From Pararhodobacter aggregans (lineage in GTDB: Bacteria > Pseudomonadota > Alphaproteobacteria > Rhodobacterales > Rhodobacteraceae), in NCBI RefSeq assembly GCF_003075525.1, contig NZ_QDDR01000007.1, positions 221,792-285,791 on the forward strand: a DNA stretch of 64,000 bases, written 5' to 3'. Shown here piece by piece: positions 16,165 to 26,341 of the stretch. The notes beneath the pieces were generated by a model. It saw only the letters and a list, made by a program, of their open reading frames with translations. It had not been told where the DNA came from and did no database searches. Both the position numbers and the translations under genes were made by a program. Positions within the stretch are counted from its first letter, which is position 1. Every line of letters starts with the position of its first letter.

Positions 16165-16956
16165 TCAATCGCCCTGAAACACCGGCTTTTCCTTCTTCAC
16201 GAAGGCCTCGTAGGCCCGGGTGAAATCCTGTCCCTGCATGCAGATCGCCTGGGCCTGGGCCTCGGCCTCGATGGCCTGTTCCAGCCCCATCGACCATTCC
16301 TGCGCCAGCATGGTCTTGGTCATCATGTTGGCGAAATTCGGTCCCTCGGCGATGCGCCGGGCGAACTCGCCCGCGGTGGCCATCAGCTGATCGGGTTCGA
16401 CCACGCGGTTGAAGAAGCCCCAGTTGTAGCCCTCTTCGGCCGTCATCGCGCGGCCCAGATACAGCAGTTCCGCCGCCCGGCCCTGACCGATGATGCGCGG
16501 CAGGATCGCGCAGGCGCCCATGTCGCAGCCCGCAAGCCCCACGCGGTTGAACAGGAACGCGGTCTTCGCCGAGGGCGTCGCCACCCGCAGGTCGGACGCC
16601 ATGGCGATGATTGCGCCCGCGCCCGCGCAGACCCCGTCCACCGCGGCGATGATCGGCTTGCCGCAGCCGATCATGGCTTTGACCAGATCGCCGGTCATGC
16701 GGGTGAAGGCCAGAAGCTCCTTCATGCTCATCCGGGTCAGCGGCCCGATGATGTCATGCACATCACCGCCCGAGCTGAAATTCCCGCCGTTCGGGGCGAA
16801 GATCACCGCCTTGACCGTATCATCATAGACCAGCCCCCGGAACCAGTCGCGCAGTTCCGCGTAGCTGTCGAAGGTCAGCGGGTTCTTGCGTTCGGGCCGG
16901 TCGAGCGAGACGGTGGCGATGCCGTTTTCGATGCTGAGAAGGAAGTGCTGGGGCAT
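16165..16956 (-). CDS. Enoyl-CoA hydratase/isomerase family protein
   Basis: This 263-residue crotonase-fold protein contains the first oxyanion-hole region [12 protein letters not shown] and the second, [57 protein letters not shown] follows. The GLAGCDMGA block has Cys and Asp where classic hydratases have the second catalytic glutamate, so its specificity differs from crotonase itself. It belongs to the 2-aminobenzoyl-CoA operon and presumably acts on cyclic CoA intermediates, by hydration or by hydrolytic ring opening. The ATG at 16956 lies 11 bases after the SDR stop. Confidence 0.9.
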   Translation of the reverse strand: MPQHFLLSIENGIATVSLDRPERKNPLTFDSYAELRDWFRGLVYDDTVKAVIFAPNGGNFSSGGDVHDIIGPLTRMSMKELLAFTRMTGDLVKAMIGCGKPIIAAVDGVCAGAGAIIAMASDLRVATPSAKTAFLFNRVGLAGCDMGACAILPRIIGQGRAAELLYLGRAMTAEEGYNWGFFNRVVEPDQLMATAGEFARRIAEGPNFANMMTKTMLAQEWSMGLEQAIEAEAQAQAICMQGQDFTRAYEAFVKKEKPVFQGD

Positions 16957-16967
16957 GGGTGCTCCTG

Positions 16968-17687
16968 TCAGATTTCGCCGCCCGAAAGGCTCAGCGCGTG
17001 TCCGTTGATCATGCGCGCCTCGGGCGAGGCGAGGTAGAGGGCGGCGCTGGCCACCTCGTCGGGGCGGATCAGCCCGCCGATGGGGTTGCCGCTGGCGACC
17101 ATGGCCTCGGCCTTGGCGCGGTCGAGGCCCTTCTTCGCCATCAGACCCTCGATGGCGGTCTGGGCCAGAGGCGTATCGACGAAGCCCGGGCAGATCGCGT
17201 TGCAGGTGATGCCCTGTTTCGCCACCTCCTGCGCGACCGAGCGCACCAGCCCCAGCACCCCGTGCTTGGCCGAGGCATAGGCGGCAATCGCCGCGCCCCC
17301 CTTCAGGCTGGCGGTCGAGGCGATGGCAATGAGCCGTCCGCCCGGCTGCATGCCGTTCAGCGCCGCGCGGAAGGTCAGGAAGGTGCCGGTCAGCGTTACC
17401 GCCAGCGTGTCGTTCCATTGCGCCAGCGTGGTGTCGCGCAGCTTGGCGGCGGGGCCGCCGCCCGCATTGGCGATCACTACGTCGAAGGGCTGGTCGAACA
17501 GCGCCGCGACCTGCGCCTCGTCCGTCACGTCGGCCTGCCGCAGGGTCATGGCGAAGCCTTCCGCCGTTTCCTGCAACGCATCCAGACGCCGCCCGCAGAT
17601 CGTCACGGCATCGCCCGCTTCCGCGAAGGCCCGGGCGATGGCGCGGCCGATGCCCGACCCGCCGCCGGTGACCAGAACGCGCCTCAT
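16968..17687 (-). CDS. Short-chain dehydrogenase/reductase
   Basis: This 239-residue classical SDR has the cofactor motif [11 protein letters not shown], the NAG motif (IANAGGG), catalytic Ser in [10 protein letters not shown] and the YASAKHG Tyr-Lys pair. The PGFVDTPLA segment follows. In this operon it most likely oxidises a 3-hydroxyacyl-CoA intermediate in the beta-oxidation-like degradation of the aminobenzoyl-CoA product. It overlaps the monooxygenase/reductase gene by four bases and precedes the enoyl-CoA hydratase gene. Confidence 0.9.
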   Translation of the reverse strand: MRRVLVTGGGSGIGRAIARAFAEAGDAVTICGRRLDALQETAEGFAMTLRQADVTDEAQVAALFDQPFDVVIANAGGGPAAKLRDTTLAQWNDTLAVTLTGTFLTFRAALNGMQPGGRLIAIASTASLKGGAAIAAYASAKHGVLGLVRSVAQEVAKQGITCNAICPGFVDTPLAQTAIEGLMAKKGLDRAKAEAMVASGNPIGGLIRPDEVASAALYLASPEARMINGHALSLSGGEI

Positions 17688-19981
17688 GCCCGGATCGTCT
17701 CGGCTTCGCGGTCGGCCAGCCGCCAGGCCTGATCGCGCCCGTTGAGATAGGGCATCGGCCAGTCGGGCGCGGTGCGGTCGCCGATGCGGGTCGCCTCGTG
17801 CAGGGTCCAGTAGGGGTCGTTCAGATGCGGGCGGCCCACCGCCACCAGATCGGCGCGGCCCGCCATCAGGATCGAGTTGGCGTGGTCGGCCTCGGAGATA
17901 TTGCCGACCGCCATGGTGCGGATCCCGGCCTCGTTGCGGATCCGGTCGCTGAACGGCGTCTGGAACATGCGGCCATAGACCGGGCGAGCCTCGATGGTGG
18001 TCTGGCCGGCCGAGACGTCGATCAGATCGGCGCCCGCTTCGGTGAACATCCGCGCGATTTCAACGGCTTCCGAGGGGGTCACACCCGCGTCGCCCACCCA
18101 GTCGTTGGCCGAGATACGGACCGACATCGGCGTGCCTTCCGGCACCACGGCGCGCATCGCCGCGAAGACCTCCAGCGGCCAGCGCATGCGGTTTTCCAGC
18201 GAGCCGCCGTAGTCGTCCCTGCGCTGGTTCGACGTGGGCGAGATGAAGGACGACACGAGGTATCCATGCGCCGCGTGCAGCTCGATCATGTCGAAGCCCG
18301 CGCGAACCGCCATTTCGGTGGAGGCCACGAATTCGGCCTTCACCTGATCCATCTCGGCCCGCGTGATCTCGCGCGGCATGGCGTTGCGCTTGGACCAGGG
18401 CAGGGCCGAGGCGCTGACCAGATCCCAGTTCCCGCTGTCGAGCGGCAGGTCGATGCCCTCCCAGCCAAGGTTGGTCGAGCCCTTGCGCCCCGAATGGCCG
18501 ATCTGGCAGCAGATCCTGGCATCCGTCTCGGCATGGACGAAAGCGGTCAGGCGCTTCCACGCGGCTTCGTGTTCCGGCGCATAGAGGCCGGGGCAGCCGG
18601 GGGTGATCCGGCCCTCGGGCGAGACGCAGGTCATCTCGGTATAGACGAGGCCCGCGCCGCCCTTGGCCCGTTCGCCGTAATGGATCAGGTGCCAATCGGT
18701 CGGGCAGCCGTCGACGGCCTTGTATTGCGCCATGGGCGAGACGACGATGCGGTTCTTCAGCGCCATGTCGCGCAGCTGGAACGGCGCGAACATCGGCGCG
18801 CGCAGCGGCGCATCGGGCGCGGCGCCGGCGGTGTTCTGGAACCAGCGTTCGGCGCTTTGCAGCCATTCGGGGTCGCGCAGGCGCAGGTTCTCATGGCTGA
18901 TCCGCTGCGAGCGGGTCAGCAGCGAATAGTTGAACTGCACCGGGTCGAGATCGAGGTAACGCTCGACTTCCTCGAACCATTCCAAGGAGTTGCGCGCCGC
19001 CGACTGCAGGCGCAGCACTTCCAGACGACGCTCGGCCTGGTAGCGCTCGAACGCCGCTTCCATGGTCGGTTCGGAATGCAGGTAATCGGCCAGCGCGATG
19101 GCGCTGTCGAAAGCCAGCCGAGAGCCCGAGCCGATCGAGAAATGCGCCGTGGCCGAGGCATCGCCCAAGAGCACGACATTCTCATGGTGCCATTTCTCGC
19201 ACAACACGCGGGGGAAGTTCATCCACACGGCCGAGCCCCGCAGATGGTTGGCGTTCGACATCAGCTCATGCCCGCCCAGATGCGACGCGAAAACCTCGCG
19301 GCATTTCTCGACGATCTCTTCCTTCGACATGCCTTCGAAGCCGAATTTCTCCCAGGTGTCCTGGGCACATTCGACGATGAAGGTCGCGGTATCGGCGTCG
19401 AATTGGTAAACGTGGGCCCAGATCCAGCCGTGATCCGTCTTCTCGAAGATGAAGGTGAAGGCGTCGTCGAATTTCTGATGCGTGCCCAGCCAGATGAACT
19501 TGCAGGCCCGCAGCTCCACGTCCGGCTTGAAAACCTCGGCATATTCCTGACGCACGCGGGAGTTGATGCCGTCGGCGCCGACCACCAGATCGTAATCCTT
19601 GCGGTATTCCTCGGCCGTCTTGAACTCGGTCTCGAAACGCAGCTCCACCCCCAGCTCGCGGGCGCGTTGTTGCAGCAGGATCAGCATCTGCTTGCGGCCG
19701 ATGCCGGCAAAGCCATGCCCGCCGGAAACGGTGCGCACCCCGTCATGGATCACCGCGATATCGTCCCAATAGGCGAAATGCGAGCGGATCGCCTCGGCGC
19801 TGGTCGGGTCGTTCTGCGCCAGATTGGACAGCGCGTCGTCGGACAGCACCACCCCCCAGCCGAAGGTGTCATTGGCGCGGTTGCGCTCGATCACCACCAC
19901 TTCGTGCGCGGGATCGCGCAGCTTCATCGAAATGGCGAAATACAGGCCGGCGGGACCGCCGCCAAGACAGGCTACACGCAT
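17684..19981 (-). CDS. abmA: 2-aminobenzoyl-CoA monooxygenase/reductase (bifunctional)
   Basis: This 765-residue two-domain flavoenzyme joins a class A flavin monooxygenase to an Old Yellow Enzyme reductase. The N-terminal domain has [25 protein letters not shown] and [18 protein letters not shown]. The C-terminal domain begins near residue 397 ([21 protein letters not shown]) and has [21 protein letters not shown] and [16 protein letters not shown]. This fusion and size are typical of 2-aminobenzoyl-CoA monooxygenase/reductase (and of salicylyl-CoA 5-hydroxylase relatives), which hydroxylates and dearomatises 2-aminobenzoyl-CoA. The neighbouring ligase and the kynurenine genes in the window favour the anthranilate assignment. 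The ATG at 19981 begins the FAD motif. It is the first gene of the operon. Confidence 0.92.
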   Translation of the reverse strand: MRVACLGGGPAGLYFAISMKLRDPAHEVVVIERNRANDTFGWGVVLSDDALSNLAQNDPTSAEAIRSHFAYWDDIAVIHDGVRTVSGGHGFAGIGRKQMLILLQQRARELGVELRFETEFKTAEEYRKDYDLVVGADGINSRVRQEYAEVFKPDVELRACKFIWLGTHQKFDDAFTFIFEKTDHGWIWAHVYQFDADTATFIVECAQDTWEKFGFEGMSKEEIVEKCREVFASHLGGHELMSNANHLRGSAVWMNFPRVLCEKWHHENVVLLGDASATAHFSIGSGSRLAFDSAIALADYLHSEPTMEAAFERYQAERRLEVLRLQSAARNSLEWFEEVERYLDLDPVQFNYSLLTRSQRISHENLRLRDPEWLQSAERWFQNTAGAAPDAPLRAPMFAPFQLRDMALKNRIVVSPMAQYKAVDGCPTDWHLIHYGERAKGGAGLVYTEMTCVSPEGRITPGCPGLYAPEHEAAWKRLTAFVHAETDARICCQIGHSGRKGSTNLGWEGIDLPLDSGNWDLVSASALPWSKRNAMPREITRAEMDQVKAEFVASTEMAVRAGFDMIELHAAHGYLVSSFISPTSNQRRDDYGGSLENRMRWPLEVFAAMRAVVPEGTPMSVRISANDWVGDAGVTPSEAVEIARMFTEAGADLIDVSAGQTTIEARPVYGRMFQTPFSDRIRNEAGIRTMAVGNISEADHANSILMAGRADLVAVGRPHLNDPYWTLHEATRIGDRTAPDWPMPYLNGRDQAWRLADREAETIRA

Positions 19982-20097
19982 GGATCGTCCCTCGCTCAAC
20001 GCGGACATGGCGGGGCCGGGCCCCGGCAGAGGACCGGATCGACCCTCCGCTTCGGGACTCAGGAAAGCACCATTCGGGGCACGTTTCAACATTAAAG

Positions 20098-20113
20098 TTT
20101 TAAACTTGAAACT
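20098..20113. promoter_or_regulatory. Candidate MarR operator of the aminobenzoyl-CoA operon
   Basis: TTTTAAACTTGAAACT lies in an AT-rich island (20084-20116) inside otherwise GC-rich DNA, 117 bp upstream of the monooxygenase/reductase start. Its core TTTAAACTTGAAA is an imperfect palindrome of the sort bound by MarR regulators. The same 16 bases occur at 41249-41264, before kynureninase. Confidence 0.65.
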
Positions 20114-20170
20114 TTTCCCCCGGCCACCCTCTGCGACCATGACAAGGCTTGATCCGCGCGCGCGGGCGCT

Positions 20171-20190
20171 TAAACTTTCAGACTTGAAAT
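20171..20190. promoter_or_regulatory. Second MarR-type box, MarR-proximal
   Basis: TAAACTTTCAGACTTGAAAT contains the symmetric arms TTTCA and TGAAA and shares the TTAAACTT and ACTTGAAA parts with the box at 20098. It ends 53 bp before the MarR start and is suited to autoregulation. Confidence 0.5.
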
Positions 20191-20243
20191 AACCGCGCGG
20201 AAGCCCTCTCACCCGCCCCGCGACCCATGACCGGAGCTGCCGC

Positions 20244-20720
20244 ATGACCGAGAGCCCTCTGCTGGACGCCGCCCCCGAACCGGCCCAGGACCCGCTGAGC
20301 AAACGCCGCCTCAAGGCCTGGATACGGCTGCTGAACGTGACCCGGCAGGCCGAGAACCAGCTGCGCGAATATCTGCGCGTCAACCACGACACCACGCTGC
20401 CCCGCTTCGACGTGATGGCCGCCCTCTGGCGACGGCGGGACGGGCTGAGCATGTCGGACCTGAGCCGGGCGCTGCTGGTCTCGAACGGGAACGCCACGGC
20501 GGTGGTCGACCGGCTGGAACGCGACGGGCTGGTGATCCGCACGCCGGTGGCCAATGACCGCCGCACGGTGCGGGCCACGCTGACCGATGAGGGGATGCGC
20601 GTCTTCGAGGCGATGGCAGCCGCACATGAGCGCGAGGTGAACGGCCTTTTCGCCGGGCTCGACGCCGCCGATCTGGAGGCGCTGCGCACGATCTTGCAGA
20701 AAGCCAGCGCCCAGGGGTGA
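20244..20720 (+). CDS. MarR-family transcriptional regulator
   Basis: This 158-residue protein has the MarR winged helix-turn-helix: [46 protein letters not shown] followed by the wing with the conserved D-R-R ([15 protein letters not shown]). MarR proteins of this type repress catabolic operons until an aromatic acid or its CoA ester binds. It diverges from the 2-aminobenzoyl-CoA operon, and AT-rich boxes lie in the shared 262-bp region. The ligand is probably 2-aminobenzoyl-CoA or anthranilate (inference from relatives such as BadR and HcaR). GGAG lies eight bases before the ATG. Confidence 0.93.
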   Translation: MTESPLLDAAPEPAQDPLSKRRLKAWIRLLNVTRQAENQLREYLRVNHDTTLPRFDVMAALWRRRDGLSMSDLSRALLVSNGNATAVVDRLERDGLVIRTPVANDRRTVRATLTDEGMRVFEAMAAAHEREVNGLFAGLDAADLEALRTILQKASAQG

Positions 20721-20846
20721 AACGCGGCAGATTTGCCCGCTATCGAAAAGGAAATGTCCGATCGGTGAAGCCCTGCCGCTGGCCCCACCCGGCCGGTTTC
20801 GCGTCTAATCGGGGGCAGAGAGATCCCGAACCGGAGCACCCGATCC

Positions 20847-22175
20847 ATGCACAGCCTGCTGAAAACGCTCGAAGCCCGGGGCGATCTGCGCCGCGTCGCC
20901 AAGCCCGTGGACCCGCAGCATCAGCTTGCCGCCGTGACAAGGGCCGTGCAGCGCGCGGGGGGCGAGGCGGTGCTGTTCGAGACCGTGCAGGGCAGCAGCC
21001 TGCCGGTGGTGTCCAACATCTTCGGCAGCCACCAGCGCCTTTGTGACATGATCGGCACCGGCGAGCAGACCTTCTGCCAGCGCTGGATCGCCCTGACCGA
21101 GGCCTGCATCGCCGCGCCGCCCGGCAGCTTCACCCGCCCCGCGACCGGGGCCGAGGCGGGCGGGTTCATCTCCGGCAAACTGTCCGACCTGCCCGCGATC
21201 ACCTGGCACGGGCGCGACGGCGGCCCCTATTTCACCAGCGCGATCTTCCTGGCCAGTGACCCCGAGACGGGGGTGGCGAACCTGTCGTTCCACCGCTCGC
21301 AGCAGATTTCCGATCAGGAGTTGCGGGTGCGGCTGGGCGGCACGCATGACCTCGCCCGCTATCAGCGCGCCGCCGAGGAGAAGGGCGAGGCGCTGGAGGC
21401 GGCGCTGATCCTCTCGGCCCCGCCCGAGATCTTCCTCTCGGCCTGCGCCTCGCTGCCCTATGAGGCGTCGGAACTGGCGATGGCAGCGCAGATCCGGGGC
21501 GAGCCGCTGGCGATGCGCAAATGCGTGACCCTCGATCTGGAGGTGCCCGCCAGCGCCGATATCGTGGTCGAAGGCCGCTTCCTGCCGCATGAACGCCGCC
21601 CGGAAGGTCCCTTTGGCGAATTCATGGGCAATTATGTGGAAATCGGCCCCAACCATGTCTTCGAGGTCACGCATGTCAGCTACCGGCCGGACGCGGTGCT
21701 GCACGGGCTCCTCTGCGGCTCGCCCGAGGATCTGCGCCCGCTGGAGGCGGTGACGGCGGCGCGGGTTTACCGCGCGGTCAACGCGGCGGTGCCCGGGGTG
21801 ATCGACGTGAGCTGTCGGCCCAACGTGATGATCTCGATCATCAAGATCAAAAAGGCCTATGAGGGGCACGCGCAGCATGTGTTCCTGGCGGCGCTGGCCT
21901 CGCATCTCGATTACAACAAGGTGGTGATCGTGGTGGACGAGGATGTGGATATCCACGACCTCGACGACGTGATGTGGGCCTATCTGACGCGGGGCCGGGC
22001 CGATACGCGGGCGATGATCCTGAACGACATTCCGGGCTTTTACCGCGATCCGAAAAAGGACCATTGGGGGCGGCTGTGCATCGACGCGACGATGCCCTGG
22101 GGGCGCGAGGCGGAATTCGCGCGCAAGTCGATCCCCGGGCAGGACGGGATCGACCTGAAGGATTGGCTGGCATGA
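20847..22175 (+). CDS. UbiD-family prenyl-FMN-dependent decarboxylase
   Basis: This 442-residue protein belongs to the UbiD family of reversible (de)carboxylases, which need prenylated FMN. Conserved segments are GQIRGEPL-like ([14 protein letters not shown]), the [11 protein letters not shown] region with the catalytic glutamate-arginine network, and the late [14 protein letters not shown] block. It is slightly shorter than E. coli UbiD and closer to aromatic-acid decarboxylases than to the ubiquinone enzyme, so a catabolic role on a hydroxy- or amino-benzoate is likely. The stop overlaps the ubiX-like start, and the MarR gene is 126 bp upstream on the same strand. Confidence 0.9.
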   Translation: MHSLLKTLEARGDLRRVAKPVDPQHQLAAVTRAVQRAGGEAVLFETVQGSSLPVVSNIFGSHQRLCDMIGTGEQTFCQRWIALTEACIAAPPGSFTRPATGAEAGGFISGKLSDLPAITWHGRDGGPYFTSAIFLASDPETGVANLSFHRSQQISDQELRVRLGGTHDLARYQRAAEEKGEALEAALILSAPPEIFLSACASLPYEASELAMAAQIRGEPLAMRKCVTLDLEVPASADIVVEGRFLPHERRPEGPFGEFMGNYVEIGPNHVFEVTHVSYRPDAVLHGLLCGSPEDLRPLEAVTAARVYRAVNAAVPGVIDVSCRPNVMISIIKIKKAYEGHAQHVFLAALASHLDYNKVVIVVDEDVDIHDLDDVMWAYLTRGRADTRAMILNDIPGFYRDPKKDHWGRLCIDATMPWGREAEFARKSIPGQDGIDLKDWLA

Positions 22176-22741
22176 GCCGCGCGCCGGATCGGCTGATCGT
22201 CGGGATTTCCGGTGCGTCGGGGGTGCGCTACGGCGTGCGGCTGCTGGAGATCCTGCGCGACACGCCCATTGAGACGCATCTGGTGATGACCCCGGCGGCC
22301 GAGATCACGCTGGCGCATGAGACGGATCTGAAAGTCGCGCAGGTCCACGATCTGGCCGACCGGGTTCACGCGGCGAAGGATATCGCGGCCGGCATCTCCA
22401 GCGGGTCGTTCCGCACGCTGGGGATGGTGGTCGCGCCCTGTTCGGTGCGCTCGATGTCCGAAATCGCGACCGGCGTCACCTCGGGGCTGCTGACCCGGGC
22501 GGCGGATGTGGTGCTGAAGGAGCGGCGCAAGCTGGTCCTGATGGTCCGCGAGACGCCGCTGCATCTGGGGCACCTGAGGACCCTGACCCAGCTGGCCGAG
22601 ATGGGGGCGATCATCGCCCCGCCGGTGCCCGCCTTCTACAACCGTCCCGAAAGCCTCGATGATATCGTCGACCACAGCCTGGGCCGGGTGCTGGACCTGT
22701 TCGGGATCGAGACGGATCTGGTCCGGCGCTGGAAAGACTAG
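22172..22741 (+). CDS. ubiX: UbiX-family flavin prenyltransferase
   Basis: This 189-residue flavoprotein has the UbiX/Pad1 signature N-terminus LIVGISGASGVRYGVRLLE. The middle segment ISSGSFRTLGMVVAPCSVRSMSEIATG and the C-terminal PAFYNRPESLDDIVDHSLGRVLDLFGIE follow. It makes the prenyl-FMN cofactor used by the UbiD-like enzyme encoded immediately upstream (4-base overlap). The pairing supports a dedicated, possibly inducible decarboxylase module rather than the housekeeping ubiquinone pathway, though the latter cannot be excluded. Confidence 0.93.
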   Translation: MSRAPDRLIVGISGASGVRYGVRLLEILRDTPIETHLVMTPAAEITLAHETDLKVAQVHDLADRVHAAKDIAAGISSGSFRTLGMVVAPCSVRSMSEIATGVTSGLLTRAADVVLKERRKLVLMVRETPLHLGHLRTLTQLAEMGAIIAPPVPAFYNRPESLDDIVDHSLGRVLDLFGIETDLVRRWKD

Positions 22742-22827
22742 GGGTGTCCCATGCGTGGGGCAAGATGGCGGAGTCAGGAATTCCAAGGGTTTGGCCGGGG
22801 CCGTTACGCCTTTGGCAGGAGTGTCCC

Positions 22828-23223
22828 ATGCCGCGACCCTTGCCCGGCCAGCGCGATCTGTCTATCCCCTGCCCCATGCGCATCCTTGAGAACGTAATCA
22901 GCGACCGCGGGTCGAAATACGCCGTCTCGGGCGGGCCCTGCCAGAGCGAGGACGAGGCGAAGGCCTTCATCAAGGAGCTGTGCCGCAAGAAGAAATTCGC
23001 CAAGGCGACGCATCATTCCTGGGGCCTGCTGACCGCGGACGGCGCCTTGAAGAACGACGATGGCGAGGCGGGCGCCGGGATGGTCATCCTGCGGATGCTG
23101 GAGCGCGCGGGGGTGACGGATCATCTGGTGGTGGTGACGCGCTGGTACGGCGGCAAGCATCTGGGCGGCGACCGCTTCCGGCATGTGCAGGACGCGGTGC
23201 GGATCTATCTGGACGCCCCCTGA
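22828..23223 (+). CDS. IMPACT/YigZ-type (UPF0029) small protein
   Basis: This protein of about 131 residues consists mainly of one IMPACT/YigZ N-terminal-like domain. HHSWGL, the DDGEAGAGMVILRMLE block and VVVTRWYGGKHLGGDR are the family landmarks, and the second YigZ domain is absent. IMPACT proteins are linked to translational control in eukaryotes; the bacterial role is uncertain. The ATG at 22828 has AGGAG seven bases before it. The 3' end overlaps the convergent DUF2390-like gene by 19 bases. Confidence 0.8.
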   Translation: MPRPLPGQRDLSIPCPMRILENVISDRGSKYAVSGGPCQSEDEAKAFIKELCRKKKFAKATHHSWGLLTADGALKNDDGEAGAGMVILRMLERAGVTDHLVVVTRWYGGKHLGGDRFRHVQDAVRIYLDAP

Positions 23224-23696
23224 TCCGGGCCGAAGGCATCGAGCAACTGCCCGATCTCGCCCTCGGTCACCGGCGTCCCGCCGAGGAAGGACCGCAGGCC
23301 CGGCAGCGGATCAGCGGCGCCGGCACCCCGCGCCGCCAGCCACTCGGCGATGATCCCGGCCTGCACCCGCTCGGCCGCCAGTTCCACCGCTTTCAGCCGG
23401 TCGCGGAACCCTTCGCGCTGATCGTCCCCGACCCCGGCCACCGGCGCCCGCAGAGCGATGCGCAGCGCCCTTGCCGGGCGCACGGCGGCGGCGCGCCAGG
23501 GCTCGGACCGGCTGCGCAACGCCTGAACCTCGGCCGGGGACAGGGGCGCGCCCAGCTCCCGGGCGGCATAGCACAGGCCCAAGAGGACCATCACGTCGAT
23601 GCCGCCCTGATCCTGCAGACGCAGGCAGAGGGGGGCGATGCCCGGGCGGGCATAGGCGGCGGTGATCGCCGCCCATAGCGCGTCTTCGCCGTTCAT
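23205..23696 (-). CDS. DUF2390 (TIGR02444-like) protein
   Basis: This 163-residue protein resembles the DUF2390/TIGR02444 family: LWAAITAAYARPGIAPLCLRLQDQGGIDVMVLLGLCYAAR followed by the R..VRPARALR..LR helices. The family function is unknown. It sits at the 3' end of the ABC importer operon with a four-base overlap to the ATPase gene. It could be co-transcribed with it or simply be a neighbour. Its last codons overlap the convergent IMPACT-type gene. Confidence 0.75.
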   Translation of the reverse strand: MNGEDALWAAITAAYARPGIAPLCLRLQDQGGIDVMVLLGLCYAARELGAPLSPAEVQALRSRSEPWRAAAVRPARALRIALRAPVAGVGDDQREGFRDRLKAVELAAERVQAGIIAEWLAARGAGAADPLPGLRSFLGGTPVTEGEIGQLLDAFGPDQGASR

Positions 23697-24505
23697 TCCG
23701 CGTCGATGCGGAAGGCGGGGGGCGTGGGGCGGGTCACATCGGGGACCGGGATGGCGTCGATCATGCGGCGGGTGAACTCGTGCTGGGGGTTGGACCAGAC
23801 CTGCCGCGCGGGGCCGGTCTCGACAATCTCGCCCTTGTACATCATCGCCACGCGGTCGGCGAAGGTTTCCACCAGCATCAGGTCATGGCTGATGAACAGA
23901 TAGCTCAGGCCCATGTCGCGCTTGAGTTCCCACAGCAGGTTGATGATCTGCGCCTGAATCGACACGTCCAGCGCGGAAACCGGTTCATCGCAGATCAGCA
24001 GGTCCGGCTGCATGACCAGCGCCCGGGCGATGCCGATCCGCTGGCGCTGCCCGCCCGAGAATTCATGCGGGAAGCGGCGGCCCCAGTCGATGGGCAGGCC
24101 CACCCGCTCCATCATCTGATGCGCGCGTTTCAGGCGAGTGGATTTGTCGCCGATCTGGTGGATGTCCAAGGGCTCGCGGATCAGTTGCTCAACCCGTTTG
24201 CGGGGGTTCAGCGAGGAAAACGGGTCCTGAAACACGCATTGGATATGCGGCCGGAAGCGTTTGAGCTGGAAGCGGTCGAGACCGGCGATATCGTTGCCGT
24301 CGTATTCGATCACGCCCGAGGACGGCGCTTGCAGGCCGAGGATGGTGCGGGCGAGCGTGGTCTTGCCGCAGCCGGATTCGCCGACCAGCGCCAGCGTCTC
24401 GCCCCGGTTCAGATGCAGCGAGATGCCGCGCACCGGGTGGATCATCTCTTTGCCGACGCGGAAGCTGACGTGCAGGTCGTCGATGCGCAGGAGGGGGTTG
24501 GTCAT
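23693..24505 (-). CDS. Peptide-type ABC importer ATPase, OppF-like
   Basis: This 270-residue ATPase has Walker A GESGCGKTT, the Q loop in CVFQDPFSSLNPR, signature FSGGQRQRIGIARAL, Walker B LLICDEPVSALD and the H-loop His in FISHD. It lacks the cysteine-rich C-terminal extension of typical OppF/DppF proteins (usually about 330 residues), ending soon after the PQHEFTRRMIDAIP segment. It pairs with the OppD-like ATPase encoded one base upstream to power the importer. Membership in a racemase-containing operon points to an amino-acid-like or small-peptide ligand. Confidence 0.93.
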   Translation of the reverse strand: MTNPLLRIDDLHVSFRVGKEMIHPVRGISLHLNRGETLALVGESGCGKTTLARTILGLQAPSSGVIEYDGNDIAGLDRFQLKRFRPHIQCVFQDPFSSLNPRKRVEQLIREPLDIHQIGDKSTRLKRAHQMMERVGLPIDWGRRFPHEFSGGQRQRIGIARALVMQPDLLICDEPVSALDVSIQAQIINLLWELKRDMGLSYLFISHDLMLVETFADRVAMMYKGEIVETGPARQVWSNPQHEFTRRMIDAIPVPDVTRPTPPAFRIDAE

Positions 24506-24506
24506 G

Positions 24507-25490
24507 TCAGACCCTCGCGTCGGTGACGGGGTGGTGGCAGGCGTAACCATGCGCGCCCTCATAGGTCGGATCGGGGAAGCGCGCATGGCAGAGGTCGCTG
24601 GCATTGGGGCAGCGCGGAGCGAACCGGCAGCCGGGCATCGGGTCGGCGATGGAGGGGACGGTGCCGGGGATCTCGCGCAGGACACCGCCCTGGGCCGAGG
24701 CGCGCTCAGGGTTCGGCGTCGCGTCCAGCAGACCGCGGGTATAGGGGTGGCGGGGGTTGAGGAACAGGTCGCGGGTCGGCGCTTCCTCGGCCTTGTTGCC
24801 GGCGTACATGACCATCACCCGGTCGGCGGTATGCGCCACCAGCCCGAGGTTGTGGGTGATGAGCACGATCGCCACGCCGGTATCGCGTTGCAGCCGTTTC
24901 AGAAGCCGCATGATCTGCGCCTGAACGGTGACGTCCAGCGCGGTGGTGGGCTCGTCCGCGATCAGCACATCGGGGTTGCAGGCCAGCGCCATGGCGATGA
25001 CCACGCGCTGCAATTGCCCGCCGGACAGCTTGTGCGGATAGGACCAGGCGAGGGTCTCGGGGTTCGGCAGATCGACCTTGGTCAGCAGGTCGATGACCCG
25101 GGCCCAGGCCATGGCGCGGGGGAGTTTCTCGTGCTCCTCGATCACCTCGAGCACCTGTTTGCCGACCGGATAGAGCGGATCGAGCGCGGCCATCGGTTCC
25201 TGAAAGACCATGCCGATCTCGGCCGCGCGGACCTTGCGCATGGCGCGGTTGTCGGTGATCGGCAGCTCGCGGCCCTTGAAGCGGATGGTGCCCGAGAGCT
25301 TTTCCACCGCATCGGGCAGAAGGCCCATGATGGCGAGCGAGGTCATCGACTTGCCACAGCCGGATTCGCCGACGATGGCCAGCGTCTCGCCCGCGTTCAC
25401 GTGGAACGAGACGCCGCGCAGGATCAGGACGCCGGGTTTCTTGCGCACGCAGATCTGCAGGTTCTCGACCTGGAGGATGGGGTTGCTCAT
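24507..25490 (-). CDS. Peptide-type ABC importer ATPase, OppD-like
   Basis: This 327-residue ATPase has Walker [11 protein letters not shown]-loop region [11 protein letters not shown], an unusual signature [15 protein letters not shown] (Leu-Gln where most have Arg-Gln), Walker [13 protein letters not shown] and the H-loop in LITHN. The C-terminal oligopeptide-type extension carries [14 protein letters not shown], the cysteine pattern common in OppD/DppD. It overlaps the OppC stop by one base. Confidence 0.94.
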   Translation of the reverse strand: MSNPILQVENLQICVRKKPGVLILRGVSFHVNAGETLAIVGESGCGKSMTSLAIMGLLPDAVEKLSGTIRFKGRELPITDNRAMRKVRAAEIGMVFQEPMAALDPLYPVGKQVLEVIEEHEKLPRAMAWARVIDLLTKVDLPNPETLAWSYPHKLSGGQLQRVVIAMALACNPDVLIADEPTTALDVTVQAQIMRLLKRLQRDTGVAIVLITHNLGLVAHTADRVMVMYAGNKAEEAPTRDLFLNPRHPYTRGLLDATPNPERASAQGGVLREIPGTVPSIADPMPGCRFAPRCPNASDLCHARFPDPTYEGAHGYACHHPVTDARV

Positions 25491-26341
25491 CACTGCCCCC
25501 TCTGGCTGCGAAGCCGCGGGTTGAGGTAATCGTTCAGCCCGTCGCCCACCAGGTTCAGCGCCAGCGCGGTCAGCAGCAGGGCGATGCCGGGGATGGTCAT
25601 GATGTACCAAGCATCGCGCAGGTTGTTCTTGCCCATGCCGATCATCGTGCCCCAGGTGGTGACATTGGGATCGCCGAAGCCGAGGAAGCTGAGCGCGCTT
25701 TCCATCAGGATGGCGGTGGCGATCATGATGGTCGACATGACGGTGACGCCGGACATGGCGTTGGGCAGGATCTGGGTGAAGATGATGCGCATGTCGCTCA
25801 TCCCGACGACGATGCAGCCCTGCACATAGGCTTTCTCGCGCAGGACCATGAACTCGCCGCGCACCAGACGGGCGATGGCGGGCCAGCTGACCACGGCGAG
25901 CGAGAAGATGATGACCTGAATGGACGGGCCGAGGACGGCGACGACGACGATGGCCAGCATGAACTGCGGGATGGTCTGGAAGAGCTCGGTCACCCGCATC
26001 AGCAGGTTGTCGATCCAGCCGCCGTAATAGCCGGCGAAGGCGCCGACGAGGATGCCGAAGACCATGGCGACGGTGACCGAGGCGAAGCCGACCAGAAGCG
26101 AGATCTGCGCGCCGTAGAACAGCCCCGCCAGGATGTTGCGGCCCAACCCGTCGGTGCCCAGGGGCGCGCCGGCGTATTGACCGGGCCATTGCAGCGGCGG
26201 GCCCATCATCGTGTCGGGGGGCTGCGGGAAGAACAGGGGCGCCGTGGCGGCCATGAAGAACACCGTCGCCAGCAGCAGGAGGCCGAGCAGCATCATCCAG
26301 TCGCGCAGGATGGCGGTGAGAAGGGATTTCAGGCGGTCCAT
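25490..26341 (-). CDS. Peptide-type ABC importer permease, OppC-like
   Basis: This 283-residue permease has about six membrane segments, an N-terminal cytoplasmic stretch and the EAA-type coupling loop around FMVLREKAYVQGCIVVGMSDMRIIFTQILPN. The N-terminal GAPLGTDGLGRNILAGLFYGAQISLLVG block is diagnostic for OppC/DppC. It overlaps oppB and oppD by one base each, so the transporter genes are strictly coupled. Confidence 0.94.
   Translation of the reverse strand: MDRLKSLLTAILRDWMMLLGLLLLATVFFMAATAPLFFPQPPDTMMGPPLQWPGQYAGAPLGTDGLGRNILAGLFYGAQISLLVGFASVTVAMVFGILVGAFAGYYGGWIDNLLMRVTELFQTIPQFMLAIVVVAVLGPSIQVIIFSLAVVSWPAIARLVRGEFMVLREKAYVQGCIVVGMSDMRIIFTQILPNAMSGVTVMSTIMIATAILMESALSFLGFGDPNVTTWGTMIGMGKNNLRDAWYIMTIPGIALLLTALALNLVGDGLNDYLNPRLRSQRGQ

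Noticed and set aside
13228..17037. A very long open frame antisense to the anthranilate operon (about 1270 codons)
   Set aside because: It is opposite well-recognised enzymes, has low-complexity Arg/Gly/His-rich content and no domain. Long antisense frames are a normal by-product of high GC at third codon positions.
20847..22741. UbiD/UbiX pair as the ubiquinone biosynthesis genes
   Set aside because: Adjacent overlapping genes next to a MarR gene and an aromatic operon fit a catabolic decarboxylase better. The ubiquinone role cannot be excluded, so no ubiD symbol was given.
22743..22831. Direct repeat GTGTCCCATGC before and at the IMPACT-type start
   Set aside because: Two 11-base copies 78 bp apart; only the second has a good ribosome site and the proper frame. 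No mobile or regulatory context, so it is probably coincidence or a small local duplication.
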